NCBI GenBank assembly: GCA_031281115.1
Contig: JAITFV010000184.1
Coordinates: forward strand, 1-14,283
Direction of reading: 5' to 3'
DNA length: 14,283 nucleotides
Source of the DNA: Oscillospiraceae bacterium
GTDB taxonomy: Bacteria; Bacillota; Clostridia; Oscillospirales; Ruminococcaceae
The stretch's first letter is position 1. Each line of letters opens with the position of its first letter. This document shows positions 9,138 through 14,283 of this stretch, piece after piece. The translations under genes and the position numbers were made by a program. The notes below the pieces were generated by a model. That model was not told the DNA's origin, ran no database searches, and saw only the letters and a list, made by a program, of their open reading frames with translations.

Positions 9138-9752
9138 ATGGGAATAATGTTCAGCCTTCTCAAAGAACATTTTATCGAAGTGGCTTTTTTCGCTGTACTT
9201 GTTGCTTTTATTATTGGAGTTAACAATATAAAAAAGAGATGGCAAAGAAAAGTGTCTGCAAAAGATATTGGTATTTATCACGATAAATTTAAAAAGTTAT
9301 TGTTAAAGATGGAAAAAGTAGGTTTTGTCGAAATCAAGGGCGTCAATAGTGATATGTTGAACAATTTGTTTGTTAAGAATACATTCAAGAGCATCGTAAA
9401 AACTTTAGATAAAATCCAACTGAGCAATAACACCGTCAGCTTGTTTTTTTTAGACAAACATTACCAAACAATTGCAGGGGCAAAGCCGCTTACATACAGC
9501 ATAAGCCGCGTTATCATGAAATTTAAAATTGAAAACTTGCCGAGAAACGACGGGTTTTTTACTATCAAAAATTATTATGTTAACATCAAAGCTGACGGCC
9601 GATATAAAAAATATACATTTTTAATATCTGAAGCAGATGAAATTAATTTTAAAGCTTTTATCGCTTTTTCAAATCTTTTACATTTAAAGAAAAATATTAA
9701 AAACCTTAGCGTTAATGAAATTAATGACGTTTTAACAGAGAGTAATTATTAA
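9138..9752 (+). CDS. Single-pass membrane protein of unknown function
   Basis: A 204-residue protein with one N-terminal hydrophobic segment (about residues 10-28, FIEVAFFAVLVAFIIGV) followed by N-N-I-K-K-R-W-Q-R-K, which predicts an inside-positive anchor and a cytoplasmic domain. The rest is a lysine- and asparagine-rich alpha/beta domain without a motif I recognise. The start is supported by AAGGAG at 9121-9126. The gene follows the secreted protein gene by 72 bases on the same strand, with only a strong hairpin between them, so it probably depends on readthrough from the promoter at 5896. A good intrinsic terminator follows. Its location inside the region bounded by the 22-bp repeats links it to the secreted protein; a functional partnership is inference. 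Confidence 0.75.
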   Translation: MGIMFSLLKEHFIEVAFFAVLVAFIIGVNNIKKRWQRKVSAKDIGIYHDKFKKLLLKMEKVGFVEIKGVNSDMLNNLFVKNTFKSIVKTLDKIQLSNNTVSLFFLDKHYQTIAGAKPLTYSISRVIMKFKIENLPRNDGFFTIKNYYVNIKADGRYKKYTFLISEADEINFKAFIAFSNLLHLKKNIKNLSVNEINDVLTESNY

Positions 9753-9769
9753 AACGGCGCTTCTTTAAA

Positions 9770-9809
9770 GAACTCCCCCCGCTTCAAGCGAGGAGAGTTC
9801 GTTTTTTTT
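9770..9809 (+). terminator. Intrinsic terminator after the membrane protein gene
   Basis: GAACTC (9770-9775) pairs with GAGTTC (9795-9800), with CGCTT/AAGCG pairing inside, followed by G and eight T bases (9802-9809): a classical rho-independent terminator 17 bases after the stop codon. Confidence 0.85.
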
Positions 9810-9871
9810 ACTTAATGGTTGCGAAGTTCGCGCGGGGGTATTATTTCCTGGTAGTAGTTCAGGAGTTCGGT

Positions 9872-9893
9872 GAAATTAGCAATTTAAGTAACC
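9872..9893 (+). repeat. 22-bp direct repeat, right copy
   Basis: Exact second copy of the repeat at 5709-5730, same orientation, about 4.1 kb away. It lies between the terminator at 9770-9809 and the promoter at 9921, so it is intergenic like the first copy. Flanking similarity fades quickly on both sides. Confidence 0.85.
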
Positions 9894-9920
9894 TCTAATA
9901 CTAAACCAACTCTAAAAAGG

Positions 9921-9949
9921 TTGACATGACACTAAATGTATGATATAAT
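9921..9949 (+). promoter_or_regulatory. Consensus sigma-A promoter for the P-loop protein gene
   Basis: TTGACA (9921-9926), 17 bases, TATAAT (9944-9949). The ATG is at 10052, leaving an untranslated leader of roughly 95 bases in which I see no convincing riboswitch or attenuator fold. Confidence 0.85.
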
Positions 9950-10051
9950 TACCAGCACACAAAGAAAAAATCAAGCGAACATTATGAGCATTAGCGGAAG
10001 CTTAACACGGCAAAATATGCAGCAGAGAATTTATATAATGTGAGGTTATAA

Positions 10052-10711
10052 ATGTTAATAAATAACGCTGTTATAAAGCATTATCTTAAAAATGTAATGT
10101 TTATAAACGGAACAGCTTATGCGGGAAAATCAACAACAGCAAAAATGCTTTCTGATAAATATGAATTGATTCATTGCGAAGAAAATTATAACTGTGTACC
10201 CGATGGGATATTAACGCCTGAGAAGTATCCCAATCTGTATTATACACACAACATTAAAGACTGGCAAGAGTTTATAAACAGAACACCGGAGGTATATGCA
10301 AAATGGATTTTTGGGAACATACAGGAATTAATAGAATTTGAAATTACATATTTGATTAGCATATCGAAATCTCAAAAAGTCATAGTAGACACTAATATAC
10401 CTGTTGACATATTGCGTGAAATCGCTGATTATAACCAAGTCGCAATAATGCTGTCCCCTCAATCAATGTCTGTTGAACATTTTTTTGACCGAGATGATAA
10501 AAATTTCTTCAAAGAAAAAATAATGCAATCAGAAAATCCCGAAAAAACTATGGCGAATTTTCGGAATTGCATTGCAAAGATACACAGCAAGGATGTTTAC
10601 AACGAATTTGCCAATAGCGGATTTTTTACAATAATACGAGAAAGCATTACTACTGACACAAAAGATGAAACCGTTCTAATCCTTGCAAAACACTTTGGAT
10701 TGACAAATTAA
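10052..10711 (+). CDS. P-loop kinase-like ATP-binding protein
   Basis: A 219-residue cytoplasmic protein with Walker A G-T-A-Y-A-G-K-S-T at 20-28, preceded by a beta strand (NVMFING), in the arrangement of small nucleotide/shikimate-type or antibiotic phosphotransferase-type P-loop kinases (AAA_33-like). A second strand, KVIVDTNIP (about 110-118), could hold the Walker B aspartate. The middle contains W-Q-E-F and Y-A-K-W, possibly a substrate-binding lid. No substrate can be named. The start has TGAGG eight bases upstream and a perfect promoter 103 bases before. No terminator is seen after it, and the next gene starts 77 bases downstream, so readthrough is possible. Family call moderate, function unknown. 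Confidence 0.75.
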   Translation: MLINNAVIKHYLKNVMFINGTAYAGKSTTAKMLSDKYELIHCEENYNCVPDGILTPEKYPNLYYTHNIKDWQEFINRTPEVYAKWIFGNIQELIEFEITYLISISKSQKVIVDTNIPVDILREIADYNQVAIMLSPQSMSVEHFFDRDDKNFFKEKIMQSENPEKTMANFRNCIAKIHSKDVYNEFANSGFFTIIRESITTDTKDETVLILAKHFGLTN

Positions 10712-10788
10712 TTCTACGTCGCATTATTAGCAAAATGCAAAGCATAAAACCATACAACATTCGCACATAATAACGGAGGAATAAAACA

Positions 10789-12387
10789 ATGGTAACTACT
10801 GGTCTTAAAGACGGCAGTTATAAAAAACTGTCAGCAGAACTTGAGCAACTTTTGTGTACAGAAGTAAAGCTCGATAAAAAGAAAGCAGCGACGACTGTTT
10901 CGGCGTTGAAAGAACTTTATGAAACTCGTCCGTGGCGGCTTGATGACATTGCGGATTTTATCGAAGAACACGAACTCGACATGACTATGGAGCAAGCGCA
11001 ACAATTTTTCGAGTTGGCTCTGTCGCTTTACAACGCCTGCCCGAACAAGTTTGAGTTCGACATGGGCGAGTATATGTTCCAAACACAGGAAAAACATCAG
11101 CGGCGAATGGCGGGCTTTCGTGAGCCGCCGCAAAAGAAAGCAATCCCAAAATCTAACCACATCTCAATTGTTCCAAAAAAGTCTACAAACGTACCCGATA
11201 TTGACAGCATGAGCCAAAAAGATATTGTCGGGTTGTTAGGTAGAGTTATGTCCGGTGAAGCAAGCCAAGCCGACCTTGACATAATCGAAGGTATCCCCGG
11301 TTTAATGGAAGACATGAACGAGTTCAAGGAAGAAATGGGCGACCTCTTTACGAACCCGGAGTTTATGGAAGTGTTCGAGAAGCATGGCGAGATGGTAGAC
11401 GAAATTGTTATTAAGGGCAAGCCGACCCGCTCACTAAAAGCTATAATCGGTAAAAAGTCTGTGGCGGAGCTGCGTGAATTTGCACCGCATATGGGAATCG
11501 AAAACGCCGCCAAACTCAAAAAGGCAGAATTGGTAAAAGCGATTTACGATAACAGGCTCGGCGTTGGTGCGCGCAAGCTTTTTGAACTCATGCCCGAAGA
11601 AGCGTTCGGCTTAATTGAGCAGATTATTCTTGGTTGGGTTCCGGTCGATGCCGAGGAATTGTTTGAGTATCCATTGCTCATCAATTCGTTTATTGTTGCG
11701 GTTTTCGATTACAACGGAACGTACCACTGTGTTGTGTCGGAGGAAATTGATGATTTGCTTGACGAACTCGACGAAGATGAAGAGTTTGAAGAAGCGTATG
11801 ACAACTCACAAATGTTGGGCGATTACGCACAGGCGGCGGTTAATCTTTACGGTGTGATTGAAATTGACAAACTTGTTAAAATGTTTGAGAGCAATGGTAA
11901 TACACTTCCCGAAACCACCGAACGCTACGACCTCAACAGAATTCTTTTGATAATGGGGCAGTTGCGTTTAAGTTATGTCGTCCGTGACGGTTGCTTGATT
12001 GCTGTTCCGTTATTAGCCGAGGAGTTGGAGGACAAAGTTGATGTGTTGATTAAAAATCATAGTCAGCCTTTGTATACTCCCGATGAGGAAACCTTTTTGG
12101 AGTATGAAGACGATGAGTTTTTTGAAGAATCTCCCGCCACCGAAGCGATGGAAAAGTTTCTGCAAAAAGTGGCACGTTACGACTATGAAGATATTATGGT
12201 CAGCTTGAATTTCATGATAAAAACAGGGCTGTACGAAGATGTGAACGAACTAATTGACGGAATACAAAATCATTGTAAGCTTTCGGCGGCTCAAAAAAAG
12301 AAAGCCCGTGAATTGCTCACAAGTTTGTGCGAAAATACACGGACGTGGGCGAACAACGGTTTCACCGATACGGAATTGAAAAAGTAG
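10789..12387 (+). CDS. Acidic 532-residue protein with a Rho-N/SAP-like segment
   Basis: A cytoplasmic protein without signal peptide or membrane segments, strongly supported by CGGAGGA eight bases before the ATG. Residues about 215-255 (LKAIIGKKSVAELREF, then A-A-K-L-K-K-A-E-L-V-K-A-I-Y) resemble the small helix-extended-helix fold of Rho-N or SAP nucleic-acid-binding domains. A very acidic stretch D-D-L-L-D-E-L-D-E-D-E-E-F-E-E lies near 321-335. The remainder is helical and charged, with helical segments from about 455 on. Similar proteins in Clostridia are, as far as I recall, annotated only as Rho-N-domain or hypothetical proteins. I cannot assign a function; nucleic-acid binding is plausible for the central segment only. 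The last 61 bases overlap the next reading frame. Confidence 0.8.
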   Translation: MVTTGLKDGSYKKLSAELEQLLCTEVKLDKKKAATTVSALKELYETRPWRLDDIADFIEEHELDMTMEQAQQFFELALSLYNACPNKFEFDMGEYMFQTQEKHQRRMAGFREPPQKKAIPKSNHISIVPKKSTNVPDIDSMSQKDIVGLLGRVMSGEASQADLDIIEGIPGLMEDMNEFKEEMGDLFTNPEFMEVFEKHGEMVDEIVIKGKPTRSLKAIIGKKSVAELREFAPHMGIENAAKLKKAELVKAIYDNRLGVGARKLFELMPEEAFGLIEQIILGWVPVDAEELFEYPLLINSFIVAVFDYNGTYHCVVSEEIDDLLDELDEDEEFEEAYDNSQMLGDYAQAAVNLYGVIEIDKLVKMFESNGNTLPETTERYDLNRILLIMGQLRLSYVVRDGCLIAVPLLAEELEDKVDVLIKNHSQPLYTPDEETFLEYEDDEFFEESPATEAMEKFLQKVARYDYEDIMVSLNFMIKTGLYEDVNELIDGIQNHCKLSAAQKKKARELLTSLCENTRTWANNGFTDTELKK

Positions 12388-12683
12388 TCACAATAAAGTA
12401 TTCCGACAAGGTTAGGCAGGAACTTAACCCTGAAAAAATAATCCTATTCGGTTCTTATGTTAATGGAGTTCCCCATGAATGGAGCGATGTGGATATAGCC
12501 GTATTGGTCAGCGATTTAAGAGGTGAGGATTGGTACAACGCTCGTATTCTGCTGCAAAACATTCGTTGGCGTGAAGATATTTTTACAGACATTGAACCTC
12601 ATTTACTTGATGAAAACCACGACCCGAGCGGCTTTGTTCAACACGTCATTAAAACAGGCGAGGTTGTTTACCAGTCAGCTTAA
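12327..12683 (+). CDS. MNT-type nucleotidyltransferase domain protein, start uncertain, possibly N-truncated
   Basis: The frame contains I-I-L-F-G-S-Y-V-N-G (38-47) and S-D-V-D-I-A-V-L (53-60), the GS and DxD metal-binding motifs of the polymerase-beta-like (NTP_transf_2) fold, and ends with I-E-P-H-L-L-D-E-N-H-D-P-S-G-F-V then HVIKTGEVVY, matching stand-alone minimal nucleotidyltransferases. Such proteins transfer nucleotides to proteins or small molecules and often serve as antitoxins to HEPN toxins; no HEPN partner is visible here. The frame opens after a TGA at 12309, and its first start, GTG 12327, lies inside the preceding gene with no ribosome binding site; family similarity begins near residue 18 (EKVVTI). 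Either it is translationally coupled to the gene before it or its true N-terminus was lost. The catalytic motifs are intact. Confidence 0.65.
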   Translation: MRKYTDVGEQRFHRYGIEKVVTIKYSDKVRQELNPEKIILFGSYVNGVPHEWSDVDIAVLVSDLRGEDWYNARILLQNIRWREDIFTDIEPHLLDENHDPSGFVQHVIKTGEVVYQSA

Positions 12684-12694
12684 TGAAAGTATAA

Positions 12695-12844
12695 AACCGA
12701 GCGGTTTTACTGCTCCGTGAACGCAGTTACAAACAGACTTCTCTGTCGGTTCAGCAAAACAATCCCGCTGTTCGATTTTATAAACGGCTCGGCTATGTAA
12801 TCACCGATGAGAAATTAGACCACGCCGGGCATGAGGATTACATC
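12695..12844 (+). pseudogene. C-terminal remnant of a GNAT acetyltransferase
   Basis: In the same frame as the next gene, after a TAA at 12692-12694, the sequence reads V-L-L-L-R-E-R-S-Y-K-Q, then LSVQQNNPAVRFYKRLGYVITDE and H-E-D-Y-I-M-V-K-N-L. 'LSV..NNPAVRFYKRLGY' is the standard motif B end of a GNAT acetyltransferase. The acetyl-CoA loop (R/Q-x-x-G-x-A) and the N-terminal half are missing. The open frame continues without a stop into the tandem-GNAT gene, whose ATG (12845) is the methionine in this fragment's YIMVKNL. Remnant of a third GNAT gene. Confidence 0.75.
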
Positions 12845-13828
12845 ATGGTGAAAAATTTGACCCCAAACACAAAAATATCATACCGTCGGGCAACGAAGGC
12901 GGATATGGACATAATGACCGACTTGTTGTTTTTGCTGTACGACGGCGAAAGGCAGGCACCGGGTATATCGCGAGAAGAACTGCTTGCCGAAAACGAGCAG
13001 ATGCTAACCGACACAAATCAAATTTTCCATCTCGCGTTTGACGGCGATAAGGCTGTCGGTATTTCGCATGGTTCGCTTAGGCGTGAATATGTAAACGGTG
13101 CGAATGATGGACTGAAAGGCTACCTTGAGGCGATATATGTTTTGCCGGAATACCGCAAAAACGGGATTGCTACCGAACTCGACAAAATTATCGGGCTTTG
13201 GGCGGCACGGAACGGCTGCCGCGAAATGGCAAGCGACTGTCTGCTTGATAACACCGACAGCTATAAATTCCACCAAAAAATCGGCTACGAGGAAACGGAG
13301 CGTAATATTTTCTTTTTGAAAACACTCGAACCATTGAAATATGAAATCCGAGAAGTTGACGATATAATCCATGCGAAAATTCAACCTATCCTTGACGAAA
13401 CATGGGGCGCACCATTCTTGGCGATTAACGGCAAGCAGTGGGATTCACGAACAATGCCGGGGTTTGTAGCAGTTAGTGGCGATGAGGTTCTCGGATATTT
13501 GCTGTATGAATTCCACAGCGGTGTGTGCGAAATCATGGTGCTTGAAAGCGTCGTGCAGAATATCGGCATTGCGTCCACACTTATAGAAAAAGTCAAGCAA
13601 GCCGCAAAATTAAACGGCGTGAGCAAGATTATTGTACAGACGAGCAACGATAACACCCATGCGTTCCGATTTTATCAGCGGCGCGGGTTTACGATACGGG
13701 AAATACGGCTGAGCGCGATGGACGCAGCTCGGCGGTTGAAACCCTCAATACCGCTTATCGGCGAGGAAGGCATACCGCTCCGTGATGAAATTGAGTTTGA
13801 GATTGATATCAATCATATTGGAGCGTGA
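12845..13828 (+). CDS. Tandem GNAT acetyltransferase, first half AAC(6')-like
   Basis: A 327-residue protein with two GNAT domains. The first (about 12-160) has the acetyl-CoA loop R-K-N-G-I-A at 104-109 after LEAIYVLPEY, then A-S-D-C-L-L-D-N-T-D-S and F-H-Q-K-I-G-Y-E-E, a pattern shared with aminoglycoside 6'-N-acetyltransferases. The second (about 165-320) has N-I-G-I-A at 239-243 and F-R-F-Y-Q-R-R-G-F, an ordinary N-acetyltransferase. Both would transfer acetyl from acetyl-CoA; aminoglycoside modification is inferred and untested. GAGGA lies seven bases before the ATG, within the GNAT remnant. Initiation further upstream cannot be excluded, since the frame is open to 12695. No signal peptide. 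Confident of the fold, not of the substrate. Confidence 0.8.
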   Translation: MVKNLTPNTKISYRRATKADMDIMTDLLFLLYDGERQAPGISREELLAENEQMLTDTNQIFHLAFDGDKAVGISHGSLRREYVNGANDGLKGYLEAIYVLPEYRKNGIATELDKIIGLWAARNGCREMASDCLLDNTDSYKFHQKIGYEETERNIFFLKTLEPLKYEIREVDDIIHAKIQPILDETWGAPFLAINGKQWDSRTMPGFVAVSGDEVLGYLLYEFHSGVCEIMVLESVVQNIGIASTLIEKVKQAAKLNGVSKIIVQTSNDNTHAFRFYQRRGFTIREIRLSAMDAARRLKPSIPLIGEEGIPLRDEIEFEIDINHIGA

Positions 13829-13902
13829 CCGATGTTTATTGGATTTTAGTATGAGTATAACAATGAATAGTGAATAATGATTAATTAATGACAGTCAAAA
13901 AT

Positions 13903-13927
13903 AAATCCCCGAAGAATTCGGGGATTT
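13903..13927 (-). terminator. Hairpin terminator shared by convergent genes
   Basis: AAATCCCCGAA (13903-13913) pairs perfectly with TTCGGGGATTT (13917-13927) around a GAA loop. On the minus strand it is followed by ATTTTTG, fitting the end of the P-type ATPase gene seven bases away. It can also serve the rightward GNAT gene. Confidence 0.85.
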
Positions 13928-13933
13928 GTTGCT

Positions 13934-14283
13934 CTAAATATTTATGCCATTCTTCTTTTTTCTCCAGTAAATTTTCAAGCACTCAATCATTAAAAGCGGC
14001 GAAAGCGCCATTCCCGCCATTATGAACCAATGCGTAAGGCTTAAAGGCACACAGTGGAAAACCTCGCGGATTCCGGGAACTGCAGCGGTTACAGCTAAGA
14101 GCGTAAGCGACAGGCATATGCCGCCGGTGAGCAGTAAATTAGATTTAAAACCGATAGTAAAAATAGATTTTTTGAAGCTTCTGACATTGATAATATTTAT
14201 GACCGAAGCCCAGCCGAGCGTGATATAAGCCATTGTGCGACCGGCTTCATGGGCGGGCGCAATTTCGCTGCTGACAGGAATAA
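13934..14283 (-). CDS. C-terminal end of a cation-transporting P-type ATPase (partial)
   Basis: The frame is open at the right window edge and ends at 13934. Beyond the internal methionine at 14231-14233 it continues outward as A-H-E-A-G-R-T, so that methionine is not the start. It shows three membrane segments: around MAYITLGWASVINIINV, then L-L-L-T-G-G-I-C-L-S-L-T-L-L-A-V, and T-H-W-F-I-M-A-G-M-A-L-S-P-L-L. Together with N-V-R-S between the first two, this is the pattern of the last transmembrane helices of calcium- or general cation-transporting P-type ATPases (Cation_ATPase_C). These use ATP to move cations across the cell membrane. The catalytic DKTGT core lies outside the window, so the ion cannot be judged. 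The protein ends with a basic tail, WRKKKNGINI, followed by a terminator. Probably core genome adjacent to the accessory region. Confidence 0.85.
   Translation of the reverse strand, partial: IPVSSEIAPAHEAGRTMAYITLGWASVINIINVRSFKKSIFTIGFKSNLLLTGGICLSLTLLAVTAAVPGIREVFHCVPLSLTHWFIMAGMALSPLLMIECLKIYWRKKKNGINI

Noticed and set aside
9984..10043. 19-codon leader ORF before the P-loop gene, ending in the TGAGG ribosome binding site
   Set aside because: It has no ribosome binding site of its own and no run of regulatory codons or competing hairpins; it is most likely chance.
11097..11519. 140-codon minus-strand frame opposite the 532-residue protein gene
   Set aside because: Shadow frame without ribosome binding site; the plus-strand gene has strong start signals and consistent composition.

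Overview
The window looks like an accessory segment of a low-to-moderate GC Firmicute, most likely a gut-type Clostridia relative. This rests on the AGGAGG-type ribosome binding sites, TTGACA/TATAAT promoters with 17-bp spacers, a dockerin-like calcium loop in a secreted protein, and relics of a MobA/MobL-type relaxase, an IS21-family element, serine recombinases and an NRPS terminal reductase. No genus is assignable from sequence alone.

Region 1 (1-3400) is a graveyard of joined gene fragments. It holds the 3' part of a relaxase gene on the minus strand, abutting a fragment of an NRPS condensation domain on the plus strand. That fragment runs, with a frame change and a large internal deletion, into the end of a carrier domain and an NRPS reductase domain. 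A winged-helix-like fragment of unknown origin follows, then an internally deleted and frameshifted IS21 IstA with a stub of IstB, then two serine-recombinase C-terminal fragments in opposite orientations. Nothing here looks intact except a small partial ORF at the left edge with its own promoter.

Region 2 (3446-5650) is an apparently intact two-gene unit behind a strong promoter: an AAA/DUF4143 ATPase with a PD-(D/E)XK-like C-terminal motif and a 15-A homopolymer inside the gene, then a visibly A+T-rich UPF0489 (arginase-like metal-binding) protein 17 bp downstream.

Region 3 (5651-9893) carries a secreted protein of about 1032 residues: signal peptide, one-and-a-half dockerin-like repeats, 33 consecutive glycines, acidic and beta-rich regions, two carboxypeptidase-regulatory-like folds and a YfaP/DUF2135-like C-terminus. 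A single-pass membrane protein of unknown function follows. A perfect 22-bp direct repeat lies in the intergenic regions on both sides of this pair, making it a candidate discrete cassette.

Region 4 (9921-13828) holds a small P-loop kinase-like protein behind a consensus promoter, a 532-residue acidic protein with a Rho-N/SAP-like segment, an overlapping MNT-type nucleotidyltransferase without a clear start, and a GNAT remnant reading in frame into an intact tandem-GNAT protein whose first half resembles aminoglycoside 6'-N-acetyltransferases.

Region 5 (13903-14283) is the C-terminal end of a cation-transporting P-type ATPase on the minus strand, closed by a hairpin terminator. It runs off the right edge.

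The most interesting items are the cassette bounded by the 22-bp repeat with its unusual N-terminal dockerin/poly-Gly protein, the ATPase-UPF0489 pair with its homopolymer, and the chain of gene-fragment junctions in the first 3.4 kb. No complete novel system can be demonstrated from sequence alone.
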